A stretch of DNA of 64,000 nt from contig NC_081413.1 in NCBI RefSeq assembly GCF_030272615.1, positions 337,434,802 to 337,498,801 on the forward strand. The letters run 5' to 3'. Positions within the stretch are counted from its first letter, which is position 1. The number at the start of each line of letters is the position of its first letter. The position numbers were made by a program, and so were the translations under genes. This DNA comes from Cryptomeria japonica (lineage: Eukaryota > Streptophyta > Pinopsida > Cupressales > Cupressaceae). This document shows positions 1-12,019 of this stretch, in pieces. Under the pieces are notes generated by a model that worked only from the letters and a program-made list of their open reading frames with translations, had not been told where the DNA came from and did not search any database.

Positions 1-662
1 GAAGACCATTCAAAAATCAAGATGTGAAAGAACTATGTGAACAGTTTCATATCCAACATAGGTTCTCTACTCCATATTATCCATAGGGAAATAGTCAAGC
101 TGAGGCATCAAACAAAACTATCTTGAAAATCTTGAAGAAAACAATCAATGAAGTTGGAAAAGATTGGCACATTCAACTAAATCCTGCTCTTTGGGCATAT
201 CGAACTAGTGTCCGCACTCCAACAGGGGCAACTCCATATTGTTTGGTCTATAGATCTGAAGCTATATTACCTATAGAAGTAGAGATACCTTCTCTATGAG
301 TATCCTTGCACGGTCTTATACCAGAGGAAGAACAACGAGTCTCTCGACTCCAAGAACTAGAATTAATTCAGGAACGTCACCAAAATGAAACAGAACATTT
401 GAAGGTATACCAACAAAGAATGGCAAGAAGCTATAACCACAGAGTCAAGCCACATATTTTCCAGATTGGAGATATAGTTCTAAGGGAGAATCCAAGAAAT
501 TAGCAAGACCGAGAAAAGAAGGGAAAATTTGAACCGAATTGGCTAGGACCTTTTGTCATAGTAGCAACATATGGATCAGGAGCATACAAGCTATCTACCC
601 CTGAAGATGATTGGTTTGATGAACCTATCAATTCTATCCATCTCAAGAAATTCTATGCTTGA
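1..662 (+). pseudogene. Ty3/gypsy integrase C-terminal region, decayed
   Basis: Translation in frame 1 gives the end of the integrase core, with the F(S)TPYYP and NSQAEASNK block that contains the catalytic Glu. The linker and C-terminal domain follow (QIGDIVLRE, then GKFEPNWLGPFVI), ending in SIHLKKFYA and TGA at 660-662. This is the typical tail of a plant Ty3 integrase, which inserts element cDNA in the nucleus. In-frame stops occur near 85 (TAG after YYP), near 298 and at 501-503, where a conserved position is lost each time. The Asp residues of the DDE triad lie upstream of the window. The strand agrees with the PPT and LTR at 12.8 kb. Confidence 0.85.
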
Positions 663-2508
663 GATATAAAGTCCTAAAAAACTCAATAAAAAGCATATAA
701 AGTCTGAAAAAATCAATAAAAAGCATATAAAATCCAAAAAAAATGCAATAAATTTAGATGGTGAAAACCTGGTAAACAGGCACTATCTAAGAAATAAGTT
801 CATCCATCTATGAGATCACTTTACACACCTACCCACTCCATCCTATCACATCTATCACTTCCATCATATCCTAGCTTATCCATTCCGTCTTTCACATCCA
901 TTTCTCTGAACCATTTAGCAAGAAATATGCAGCTTACCAACAATTATCAATCTTTGACATACTTGTCGTAGTCACTTGTCTTAGATTTCATCAGAATCAA
1001 TCAATCTACATTTGTATCCCGCCATGGTTTGGATCTTGATCAATTCATATATCCATAATAATTTTTGTTTCCATTGGGGGCAAAATCCTAATTCCTTTTG
1101 CTAAGGTGATCTTTTGAACCTTTGAAAAATCCAAAACATTCAAAAAACTTAGAAAAACCAAAAATATCTAGGGTTTTAAAATAGATAACGAGCAACAAAG
1201 CAATGAAAATCAAGGCATTTCATCAACAACTGAATTGTGAAATTTAGAAACCAAAGAATCAACTAACAAGTAACAAAGGATTATCAAAGATCATTCATCA
1301 AGATAATTATATCAATTATTGACCATTAGAACATGTGAATGACATACAAGATTCAGTGTTTATATCTTGATTTTATTGCTAATCATGTACTCTATGCAAC
1401 TCAAGGATGTCTATGACTAGAAAAGCTATGATGGGGCATGATTATTTTCTTTGATTGCTGTCTGTGGTTTATCTCTTACTACAGTATGAACTTGTCTCAG
1501 GATATGATCAGAAAAAGATCAAGGAGGACGTTCCAAGTCATGCATGAAAGGAGATAATCCTTGTCTATTCTGCAAGCAATACTCAGGTCAACTTGATCCA
1601 TTATATCAAGTTGCTTGTATTAACTTGTTATATCAAAATCCATGTAAGGAATACTCAAGTCATCTTGAATCATTATGTCAAGTTGCTTGTATTTTCTTAC
1701 AACATTTAAAGCTCAATGATGAAATCAAGCACTGTTACAAGATAACATATGAAGAATGACAGTACAATTTTTAATTAGATCATTTCATTAGCTCATTATT
1801 CATCTGCATTAGAAGCATTCATTTGTCAGTTGCATTATAAGCATATCATTTCATTAACATATCAACGGTCATAAATAAAGATTGAGTATACTTGGACAAA
1901 CAAACACAATTTGCATTTAATCATTGTAGGTGCATTCATTTTATCATCATTTCAAATCATTTCGTGGCATTTATCATTGCATTGGTTTGCATTTAATTAA
2001 GTGCATTTCATTCATCATGTAGTGTATCATCATCATTATTTGCATTATGATTCCATTAATGATCATTTAGATGCATCTTTGCACTTACATTCATAAGCAT
2101 ATCATAAGCATAAAACAAAACATTTCATATAGATCATCATCAAAAGCAAAGCAATCATTCATTTACATTTCCATATAGATCCTTGCATTGCATATAATTT
2201 AACTTAGTAATCATTTCCATTTGCATCCAAGATCATCAAAATTGAAAATCAACAAAAGCATTTATCATTGCATCATCATAATGAAAAGAAAAGATCATAC
2301 CATCATCCATCTAATCACTGTATCCATATATAATCAAAGCATATAAGCATATAGATCATCAAATAGAATAAAATGCATAATAAAGATCATCATCATATAG
2401 AATCCATGTTTGCATATAGATCATCATAAAACAATAAAAGTCCAAGTATACAATGATATCAGATAAATAATACAAATACCTCATTAAATACAAATCAAGT
2501 CAAGGCTG
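663..2508 (+). other. Element A spacer between pol and antisense ORF
   Basis: No gene is visible. The first part has short A-rich repeats (about 663-745). A G-rich run at 1074-1084 (ccattgggggc) resembles a PPT but is not followed by a recognisable LTR start. At about 1575-1725 an imperfect 72-bp unit is present twice (aatactcaggtcaacttg and aatactcaagtcatcttg). From about 1780 to 2450 the sequence is low-complexity and rich in cat/atc. The stretch from about 1492 onward is repeated at 13957-15002 in copy B. A 71-codon open frame at 1544-1759 arises from the 72-bp repeat and looks spurious. Confidence 0.6.
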
Positions 2509-3287
2509 TCATGTACCACTACCACCTGACTTTGTCCGTCTTTGTGGCTGTGGGTGTGAAGATCCTCTAGATGCCTGTCTCCCATGATCACCACTCCTCT
2601 AAGGAGGTCCCATAACCCCACCACTGCTAGTATCCATCAGCACAGTGGTATGATAACTATCTACTCTCTGGCTCTCTGCAACTACCTCCTCATATCGTCG
2701 TCGCCAGTAGGAAGTTTCCTTCCCAGCCTGAAATAATGCTATAACAGTATCCACCGAGAGAGTACCTGATCCAACCTGCTGAATATGATCAAGAAGACCC
2801 CGAGTATCATGCTGTCTCCTAACAGCTCTATCCCACTCCATAATAAGAGTATGCACCTATGCTCAAAGCTGATCAATCTGTGCTCTCAAACTATCAAGGG
2901 TATTCTGCACCGACACATCATGCTTTGGTATAACCACATATGGCATATCATGCACTAGTGCAACATGCTCTGGTACATCCTGCTGTGGCACATGAACCCC
3001 AATCCCCTCACCAACAACCTATCCAATTGCTGGAATCTCAATCCAAGTAACTCTCCAAACCCATCGTCTAATCAGAGAAACATGATCCTCAGGATCCTCA
3101 TCATCTCCACCATGCGCTGCAATAACTCAAGGATCTAGCTGAATCTATCAAAAATCAATGCCTCTCCTGCAACCCCCATCCAGTCTAGTCATCCGGCCTC
3201 CTGTCAATGGAAATCCCCTCGATGATCTCATACCAGTCCTGCCATGCTCTCTCCCAATCCGTCCAATGTCCCTCCCACCCATAGGAC
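2509..3287 (-). pseudogene. Antisense extra ORF of element A, C-terminal part
   Basis: Minus-strand frame ending in GGSGT and TGA at 2509-2511. It has a coiled-coil-like stretch of about 85 codons (2599-2856: WDRAVRRQHDTRGLL, then YWRRRYEEVVAESQR) and a Gly/Arg-rich stretch. It is the C-terminal continuation of the PMD frame at 10006-11350, from which the copia insertion at 3288-10005 separates it. The homologous uninterrupted copy at 15003-17075 shows the same order without the gap. Several stops interrupt the frame. The function of this tail is unknown. It lies antisense to the host element's gag-pol. Confidence 0.7.
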
Positions 3288-4339
3288 TGTTGGTATTTTG
3301 GTATGGTTTTGTCAATGATGTCAACACCTACTAAAAATATGGCACTCTGAAGAATTAGCAACATTCATCGGCAAGCAAGTAACTCATGCATAGTCACCGG
3401 TATCTGGTACCCCGACAAGATATAATGATCACCGACACTTAGAATGATATGGAAAACACTTGGTAATGTCGAAGACATCGTTTGGACATCTTGTCCTGGA
3501 GTTTTATTTATTGGTATATTCATATTTGCATATTTGTTGTTACCAACAAATAGGTCCAGGGTTACACCGATAGGTTTATCTTTTCCAGATCAGCATGGCA
3601 CGCTATGGAGATGATTAATTATTGTTGTAAATGCATTAAGCTGACATGTTCAATCAGTTATTGCATCAGATATTGCATTGTTTGTAAAATGTTTTTATTG
3701 TAATATCTTGTAGAGTTGACCTACTAAAATTGGTCTTAGGTTATGGTATAAATGTAAGATCTTATTTCTAAGATCAGATGTGGAATGCGAAAAAGGATTG
3801 TGTGAAGGTATATGCAAGAATAAGTAGAGCTATACACGTAGACATCATTTGAAGATTGAAGGAAGGTTTTTTGTGAAGACAATCAGAACTACACCAGTAC
3901 TGAATCTAGCATATGAAGATGCTATTTTGTGTAGTACATTCTTATTGGATTTAACCATCCAACTGTAGTCAGTGTGACTCCCATTTTGTGATTGAGCAGT
4001 GAGCTCTAGGCGCTTGGCCTTTCTGCATGTGCAGACCCCATTTATGTACACTTACTATCTACAATAGTATCATCTAATTGTGGGTAAGGTTTCCCACCAT
4101 GGTTTTTCCCCTTACAGGGTTTCCATGTACAAATATTGGTGTTATGTGTTTTGGGTGACTTTGTGTTTATGTTTCATACACTAGTCCTTACCGGTATAGC
4201 AATTAACTATTAAAACTGTCTACCAACATATTGAACTGGTTTACCGGTATTAAGCATTAAGTTGGTTAAGTTGTTTTTGGTTTGAATTTATTTGACAATT
4301 GATTCACCCCACCCTCTCAGTTGTCTTTGGGACCTAACA
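3288..4339 (+). repeat. 5' LTR of copia 1
   Basis: Begins TGTTGGTATTTTGG and ends CCTAACA. It pairs with 8952-10005. A TATA-like box TATAAAT lies at 3747-3753. Right after it, about 3757-3775, gatctta-tttc-taagatc can fold into a perfect 7-bp hairpin, which may lie near the transcript start. A 68-codon minus-strand open frame at 3845-4051 recurs in the 3' LTR (9509-9715) and is best explained as LTR sequence, not a gene. Confidence 0.93.
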
Positions 4340-4340
4340 A

Positions 4341-4352
4341 TTGGTATCAGTG
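4341..4352 (+). promoter_or_regulatory. Primer-binding site of copia 1 (tRNA-iMet type)
   Basis: TTGGTATCAGTGC follows the LTR end directly. It matches the initiator-Met tRNA type TGGTATCAGAGC used by plant Ty1/copia elements, except for one base (AGT for AGA). It would prime minus-strand cDNA synthesis. The same type of site occurs in copia 3 (41111-41123) and, on the minus strand, in the pol-less element (26037-26049). Confidence 0.85.
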
Positions 4353-4395
4353 CTTAGTCCTCTTTTGCAGAAGTTTAACAGCTTGAGGAGATCCA

Positions 4396-7300
4396 ATGTC
4401 TACTAATTATTTCAGGGAGGACAATCCTAAACTTGATGGAACCAACTATGGCATATGGAAGATCAGAATGGAGACACATCTAAATTGCATTGGAAAAGAC
4501 ATCTGGGATGTTACAAAGAATGGTTATACTGCTCCTACTCAGAGTCAGCCCACTCCACCCAACTTGACTAAAGATGAGGAAAATGATTGCAAAGCAAGAG
4601 AAGCTCTTTTGAGCGCATTATCAGATCAACAAATCATGGGACTATCAGATAGGTCTACTGCTAAAGCTATTTGGGATCATTTGGAAACACTAAATGAAGG
4701 AGATTCCATAGTCAAAATTGCAAAACTTGAAAGCTTCTAGGTCAGGTATGAACATCTGAAAATGGAAGAAGATGAAAGGATTTCTGCTTTTATGGAAAGA
4801 GTAAATGAAATTGTTTTGGGTATTAAATGTTGTGGAGGAACCTTAAGTGAGGATGAAATTGTTTCAAAAGTTTTATGAGGATTTCCATCGGCATATAAAA
4901 TGAAAGTCACTACTATAAATGAGTTAAGAACAATGCCTAATACATCAGTTACTAGGGATACCTTAATTGGGAAACTTTCAGTTTTTGAAATTGAAGAATT
5001 TGGTCCTGTTGCTACTATAAAGATAGATTTGGCCTTTAAAGAATCAACATCATCTGCTCCATCATTTGACAAATTTGATTGGAAAGCCTTTTATGCAAGA
5101 GAACTTGAAGAAAGCAGGAAAGAAAATGAAGAACTTGAAGAGCTTGAAGCACTATTTGCAAGGAAAATACCTAAAGGTCTAGTTGGAAGTAAGTATGAAG
5201 GTAAAGCACCCTTTAAATGTTTTAACTACAATAAGATTGGTCATATGGCTTCAAGATGCCCTAATAGACATGCTAGACTAAGAGAAGAAGCTAGAAGAAC
5301 ATACAAGCCTAACCCTGAATATCAGAGATACAGATTCAAGAAGAATAAAGACAAATCTTGTTACATTGCTGATGAAGGTGTGACTGATGATTCTGATGAG
5401 GATCCGACAGACAATGGATGGTTTTTTGTTGCAATTACAGAAGATCAACCGACACCTACTGCTCAACCAGTAGTATAGGCCTTGGCAACTAAAGTTGAAG
5501 TAAAGGATGAATGGATCATTGATTCATGATGCTCACATCATATGACAGGAGACAAAGGTAAATTCTTGAACTTTCAAGAATACAATGGAGGCTTAGTGAG
5601 ATTTGGAGATGACAAAGCTTGTTTGATCAAAGGTAAGGGTACAATATCTCTTGATGGTAAGCATAACACTAACAATGTTTACTATGTTGAAGGATTAAAG
5701 CATAATCTTTTGAGTGTTTGTCAATTAGTTGAGAAAGGATTTCAGTTACAATTCAAAAATGGAAAATGCAAAACCATGAATAGAACTAGTTTGAAAATTG
5801 CAACCGGTAATCAGACTAGAGGTAATATCTTTCGTTTGAATAACAGTGAAAAGACATGCTTAATTGCACATATAGATGAAAGTTGTGTATGGCATAAGAG
5901 ACTCTGTCATGTAAACTTTGATTGCATGGTAAAGATCAGTACTACTAAGGCAGTTAGAGATTTACGTAAAATTGTCAAACCTCAGAATACTGTATGTAAG
6001 GAATGTCAATTTGGAAAACAAGTTAGAGCTAGTTTCAAAAGTATTCTAGCAAAATCCAATAATGCTCTTGATTTGATTCACATTGATTTATGTGGTCCAG
6101 CTAGAACTAAAAGCTTACAAGGTGATAGATATTTTATGCTAATCATTGATGACTATTCTAGAATGTGTTGGGTTACTTTTCTCAGAGAAAAATTAGAAGC
6201 ACTTGGAAAGTTCAAACTGTTCAAAGCAATGGTAGAAAATGAAACCGGTAAGAAAATCAAATGTCTAAGATCAGATCAAGGAGTAGAATTTACATCTAAG
6301 GAGTTTAATACATTCTATGAAGTAAATGGAATCAGAAGACATCTATCAGCACCTCAGACACCACAGTAGAATGGAGTTGTTGAAAGGAAAAACAAAACTA
6401 TCTTGGATGCAACAAGAAGTATGTTATCAGAAGCAAACCTACCACATGTATATTAGAGAGGGGCAGTCAGTACAATGGTCTATACATTCAACAAAGTTCA
6501 CATCAAAGGTGAAACCAATAAGACCCCTCATGAACTATGGTTTGGTAATACTCCTACTCTTAAGTATTTCAGAATTTTTGGAAGTAAATGTTATATCAGA
6601 AGAGATGAGTATATTGGAAAATTTGATCCTAGAAGTGATGAAGGAATATTTATTGGTTATTCATCTAAGAGAAAGGAATATAGATGTTTTAACAAAAGAC
6701 TGCAGAATATTGTTGAAAGTACAAATGTAAAGATTGATGAACAATTCAGAGGAACTTCAAGGTATATAGACTCTGAACCGGCAACAGAAATTTTGACAAA
6801 TGAACCTACACTGAATCCATTGGTATAGAATGAAGACCCAGTTACCCCGGTATCATTTGAGGATTCCATAGTAACTGAGGAACATCAACAAATAAAGACA
6901 CCCCGATATGTAAAACTGAATCATTCTGAAGATCAGATAATTGGAAACAAGTTTAAAGGAGTTATGACAAGAGGAAGATTGACAAATGAAGAGGTATGTC
7001 TTATTTCTCAAATTGAACCATCATCTGTTAATGAGGTATGTGAAGATAAATTTTGGATTAAAGCTATGGAAGAAGAATTAGAACAAATTGAGAAAAACAA
7101 CACTTGGACATTAGTTCCCTGGCCTAAAGATAAAAATGTAATTGGAATCAAATGGGTTTTCAGAAACAAACTTAATAAAGATGGTAAGGTTGTTAGAAAT
7201 AAAGCAAGACTAGTGTGTAAGGGATATTCTCAAAAGGAAGGAGTTGATTACAATGAAACCTTTGCACCGGTAGCTAGAATTGAGGCAGTCAGATTATTTT

Positions 7301-8550
7301 TGGATTTTGCAGCACACAAGAACTACAAAGTTTATCAAATGGATATTAAATGTGCATTTTTAAATGGAGATCTTGAAGATGAAGTGTACATTGAACAAAC
7401 TAATGGATTTTCTTTGACACATGACAATGATATGGTTTGTAGGTTAAGAAAAGCTTTGTATGGATTGAAACAAGCTCCAAGAGTTTGGTATGCAAGACTG
7501 GATAAGTATCTTTTAAAGATTGGATTTACTAAAGGAAATGCAGACAACAATTTATATTACAAAATAACTAATGATGACATCTTGATTATAGAAGTATTTG
7601 TTGATGATATAATCTTTGGAGGAGAAGATGGATTATGTAAAGAATTTTTTATTAAAATGCAGCAAGAATTCGAAATGTCTATGATTGGAGAAATAAAATT
7701 CTTTTTAGGATTGCAGATTTCACAGACTGATAAAGGTATATTCTTGAGTCAATCCAAGTACTTAAAAGAGTTACTAAAGAAATTTGGGTTGGAGGACTCT
7801 AAACTGGTAAGCACACCTATGACAACAAATGACAAATTATCACTAAGGGATGAATCTACACCTGTTAATCCAACTAGATACAAATCTATGATAGGAGGTT
7901 TACTGTATTTGACACAAACTAGACTTGATATTATGAATGCAGTATGTATTGTTTCAAGATTTCAAATTAATCCTAGAGAAAATCATGAATCAACAGTAAA
8001 AAGGATTTTCCGGTACTTTCAAGGCACTATAAATCTTGGATTATGGTATCCTAGAGATGAAAACTTTGAATTATGTGTATACACAGATGCAAATTGGGCA
8101 GGAGATGTGGATGATAGAAAAAGAACCACCGATGGAGCATTCTTTCTTGGAAATGGATTAGTTTCTTGGTTGAGTAAGAAACAAAGTTGTACATCTTTAT
8201 CAACAACAGAGTCAGAATATGTTGCAGCAACAACTAACTGTACATAGGTACTATGGCTTAAAAAAATGTTGAAAGACATAAAGGTAAAATGCAAGGAACC
8301 TATTACTATCTATTGTGATAACACTACAACAATTGATATATCTAAGAATCCGGTATTACATTCTAAAACCAAACATGTTTCTATCAAACTAAATTTTCTA
8401 AGGGAAAATGTTGAAGCAAAGGAGATAAAACTGGTTTATGTGAATACTAAAGAGTAGATTGCTGATATTTTCACTAAACCTTTGCCTAAGGAGGCTTTTG
8501 AATATCTCAAAGATCAGCTTGGAGTCATACCCCCACCGGTAGAGACTTAG
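4396..8550 (+). pseudogene. copia 1 gag-pol polyprotein, multiple stops
   Basis: The start is ATG at 4396. Gag has the plant copia N-terminus (LDGTNYGIWKIRMETHL) and a zinc knuckle near 5215-5258 whose second Cys is Tyr (CFNYNKIGHMASRC). Protease near 5510-5560 has a stop in place of the active-site Gly (DS*CSHHM). Integrase has HHCC residues (5890-6015) and DDE positions near 6083, 6272 and 6383. RT (about 6980-7700) carries YGLKQAPR and FVDDI, in place of the usual YVDD. RNase H has YTDANWAGD, TESEY and YCDN. Stops fall at 4738, near 4876, at 5527, 6367, 6826, 8245 and 8455. The 6367 and 8455 stops stand where copia 3 has Gln. The polyprotein would have formed the particle and made and inserted cDNA. 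Confidence 0.93.
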
Positions 8551-8940
8551 ACAGTTGATGATTGACATCAATCGACAGAATTAACAGAGAAATCTTTTAC
8601 TCCAGTCTTTGATGGGAAGCTACTTCTCAGGGGAAGTAGTTGGTATACTAAATTGATTGGTATTTTGTATATGAACTTGGCTTGGTAAGATGTTTTGTTG
8701 CAACTTTGGCATTTGATGTCAAAGGGGGAGAGATTGGTATGGAAAAAATTTGAAAAACACAAGGAAAACACATGTTGCTCCCAGGGGGAAAGGTTGTTGT
8801 TTGGGAGAGATTATTACTCTCTGTATCTGTATTTTGATTTATGGTTATGATCTCTTTTTGGAGATTGTTGGTTTTTGGTATTTGACATTTCTCTTTTGGC
8901 ACTTTGATGGTTTTTCTATCTTGTGTTGCCATCAATGCCA
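8551..8940 (+). other. copia 1 3' untranslated region
   Basis: No gene. It contains a PPT-like motif tgtcaaagggggag at about 8717-8730. At 8926-8941 it has ttgccatcaatgccaa, the left arm of an imperfect inverted repeat whose right arm (8973-8988) lies in the LTR. Open frames predicted on both strands here overlap each other, have no family resemblance and were discarded. Confidence 0.6.
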
Positions 8941-8951
8941 AAGGGGGAGAT
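8940..8951 (+). promoter_or_regulatory. Polypurine tract of copia 1
   Basis: aaagggggagat lies immediately before the TG of the 3' LTR at 8952. It would prime plus-strand DNA synthesis. The surrounding bases (atgccaaagggggagattgt) are nearly the same in copia 3 and in the pol-less element. Confidence 0.85.
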
Positions 8952-10005
8952 TGTTGGTATTTTGGTATGGTTTTGTCATTGATGTCAACACCTACTAAAA
9001 CTCTAGCACTTTGGAGAATCAACAACATTCACTGGCAAGCAAGTGACTCATGCATAGTCATCGGTATCTGGTACACCGACAAGATATAATGATCACCGAC
9101 ACTTAGAATGATATGGAAAACACTTGGTAATGTTGAAGACATTGTTTGGCCATCTTGTCCTGGAGTTTTGTTTATTGGTATATTCATATTTGCATATTTG
9201 CTGTTACTGACAAATAGGTCCAGGGTTACACTGACAGGTTTATCTTTTCCAGATCAGCATGGCATGCTATGGAGATGATTAATTATTGTTGTAAATGCAT
9301 TAAGATGACATGTTCAATCAGTTATTGCATCAGATATTGTATTGTTTGTAAAATGTTTTTATTGTAATATCTTGTAGAGCCAACCTACTAAATTTGGTCT
9401 TAGGTTATGGTATAAATGTAAGATCTTATTTCTAAGATTAGATGTGGAATGTGAAAAAGGATTATGTGAAGGTATATGCGAGAATAAGCAGAGCTATACA
9501 TGCAGACATCATTTGAAGATTGAAGGAAGGGTTTTTGTGAAGACAATCAGAACTACACTGGTACTGAATCCAGCATATGAAGATGCTATTTTGTGTAGTA
9601 CATTCTTATTGGATTTTACCATCCAACTGTAGTCAGTGTGACTCCCATTTTGTGATTGAGCCGTGATCTCTAGGCGCTTGGCCTTTCTGCATGTACAGAC
9701 CCCATTTATGTACACTTACTATCTGCAGTAGTATCATCTGATTGTGGGCAAGGTTTCCCACCGTGGTTTTTCCCCTTACAGGGTTTCCACATACAAATAT
9801 TGGTGTTATGTGCTGTGGATGACTTTGTGTTTATGTTTCATGCACTAATCCTTACCGGTATAGGAATTAACTCTTAAAACTGTCTACCGGCATATTGAAT
9901 TGGTTTAGCGATATTAAGCATTAAGTTAGTTAAGTTGTTTTTGGTTTGAATTTATTTGACAACTGATTCACCCCCCCCCCTCTCAGTTGTCTCTGGGACC
10001 TAACA
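8952..10005 (+). repeat. 3' LTR of copia 1
   Basis: Begins TGTTGGTATTTTGG and ends CCTAACA. It is followed by AGGAT, the right half of the target duplication. A TATA-like box lies at 9411-9417. A run of C near 9971-9980 has expanded relative to the 5' LTR (4309-4315). The post-TATA hairpin is weakened by one substitution (taagatt). Confidence 0.93.
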
Positions 10006-11350
10006 AGGATGTGGTCTCTCAATCCTGCCAGCTGGTCCAAATGGTCCTCCACGGACTCTCAATCGGCCTCCCCTCCGTCTAGGTCTCCTACCACCACCAC
10101 TTCCATCTCCACCATCATCTCCACCTCCCCCAGCCTCATGAGCAGCTCTAAGCTCTCATCTCTATCTCCGTCTCCTAGAAACTGGATCATCTAAATCATC
10201 ATCCTCATCTCCTAAGCTAGGAGGAGGATCTACTGGATCAATAATGTGAGGAAATGGATGCGCTAATATGTACTGGGTATACTCTGCAGTAACCCCCAGA
10301 TCAAAAATATGCAATCTCATATCATATGCCACTCTCAGAGTAGCAACAAACTCTGCACGAGCAATCTCAAATGATAACAATGGTCCCCAATCTCACCTAT
10401 CTCTATACCGCCGAGCATATATCATCACACCAATAGGCATAGGCTAGATGATACCAAATTGTCTCAAAATCTGACCAATCAACTGTCGCTCAACAATGAA
10501 AGGCATCCGACCAATAAGATATCTACTCTGCATGATACATGGTAATGTTTGAGCATCATCCATCCATGGCTCATAATCAAGATACGATCTCCAAGTGATG
10601 TTGTCCAAAGAATCTAGCACCCAACGCCAATACTCCATCTTACCTAGCTTATGCTGAGTAAGGATACATGCATAGAAATATACGTATGGCTTCCTCTCTC
10701 CACAAATTTTATGATGGATAGGCTGAGTAACAACAATGTGATCCCAGCACCAGATCTACAATAAAGTGCACCCAATAGACAAACTCACACTCTCATCATA
10801 CACTACCTGATGCAGATCATGATATAAATGAGCTAACATGCACACACCCCAAGTATATAGAGTACGATGCTGCATCATACTCAGAAGAATATCACCCCAT
10901 CCAATGGAAAAACCTCATGATCTCCTATCAGGACATATAAATCCTCCAATCAAACCAACAAGAATCACATGAAGAGCCTCATAATACATCACCATATCAA
11001 CCCATCTAATCTCTCCTCTATCGCTGCACTCATCAGCAAACACGACTCTACACACCTTTGTCCCTAATCGATCTTGATAATCATACTGTACTAGCTCACC
11101 AGTCACTGGGATATGCAGAATCCTATAGACGTCCTCAAGAGTCATACTAATCTCACCCATCGGTAGGTGGAAAGTGTTATTCTTGCTGTGACATTTCTCG
11201 GCCAATGCTATCAACAAACCCCTGTTATGTGTAATCTCAGGCATATATAACAAATGGCGTAAACCACATGCATCTATGTATCTAATCTTAGCCTAGGTCA
11301 ACTCTGGAACTAAATGTCGCACTGCCAATAATTTCTCTTGACACTGGAGA
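10006..11350 (-). pseudogene. Antisense plant mobile domain (PMD/MAIN-like) frame of element A, N-terminal part
   Basis: Read from 11350 downward on the minus strand. The frame contains THNRGLLIALAEKCH, then TFHLPMGEISMTLEDVYRIL, the hallmark of the aminotransferase-like plant mobile domain (Pfam PF10536 type). Next come GGFICPDRRS, WRWVLDSL, DYEPWMDD and LRQFGII, in the order seen in MAIN/MAIL-type proteins. An Asp- and Arg-rich tail follows (GDEDDDLDDP). Stops interrupt it near 10912, 10757 and 10443, among others. MAIN-like cellular proteins act in the nucleus in transposon silencing and cell identity, while a separate PMD branch is carried by transposons. This copy lies antisense to its host pol, between pol and the 3' LTR. 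It continues at 3287-2509 after removal of copia 1. Confidence 0.85.
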
Positions 11351-11639
11351 ACATCAAGTTTCTCCTATTTTGTCAAGAGAAATCAATCAAATCAAATCTA
11401 TCGATCAAATCATCATCTATCAATCAAAACTGAATCAATCATGAAATCTATCTATCTATCAAATCAAATTGAAGCAACTTATGCTATCAAATCATTTTAA
11501 AAACTATCAATCATGGTTTTTTATCAATCACTGAGTTTACTCAAAACTCTGCTAAAGCTCCTTCATCAGAAACTAAATCGGTTTCTTAGAGCTACTCAAG
11601 CTAATCAAAGCTATCCATCCAATCTATCCAATTTATCAA

Positions 11640-11880
11640 ATCTATCAATCAAGCTAATCAAAGCTATCTATCAAATGATCCAAATCAAGCTAATCAAAGC
11701 TATCTATCCAATCTATCTAATCTATCAAATCAAGCTAATTAAAGCTATCTATCAAACGATCCAAATCAAGCTAATCAAAGCTATCTATCCAATCTATCAA
11801 ATCTATCAAATCAATCTAATCAAAGCTATCTATCAAACAATCCAAATCAAGCTAATCAAAAGCTACCTATCAATCTATCA
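11640..11880 (+). repeat. 81-bp tandem repeat array
   Basis: The block (g/a)atccaaatcaagctaatc starts at 11677, 11758 and 11839, an exact period of 81 bp over about three units. Within each unit the ctaatcaaagctatctatc phrase occurs twice. Because 81 is a multiple of 3, the array creates a 178-codon open frame on the plus strand (11513-12049) that I regard as an artefact. Confidence 0.85.
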
Positions 11881-12019
11881 ATCACGCAATCATGCAATCA
11901 AGACCTTATTTTCATCATCAATGCATTTTAAACATGTTAAATCTATTCATCAAAGTGATTTTTCACTTTTGCACTTATCAAAATTATCAAATTTAACCAA
12001 AATCACTGACCAATTGAGC

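Larger units (their letters stand above)
3288..10005 (+). mobile_element. Ty1/copia LTR retrotransposon 1, complete but decayed
   Basis: Full-length structure: LTRs at 3288-4339 and 8952-10005, both TGTTGG...CA, a primer site just after the first LTR, gag-pol at 4396-8550, and a PPT ending at 8951. The 5-bp flanks are AGGAC and AGGAT, a target duplication with one change. Element B has the empty site near 15740 (cccataggaaac). The element landed in the antisense PMD frame of element A. I counted about 16 differences over the first 210 bp of the two LTRs, mostly transitions, so the insertion is old. Domain order PR-INT-RT-RNaseH places it in Ty1/copia. I do not assign a lineage. Confidence 0.95.

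Noticed and set aside
1074-1084. ccattgggggc as a polypurine tract with LTR start
   Set aside because: No TG-type LTR start or repeated sequence follows; the real tract of this element is at 12781.
3845-4051. 68-codon minus-strand frame repeated at 9509-9715
   Set aside because: Both lie in the same place of the copia 1 LTRs and carry no domain.
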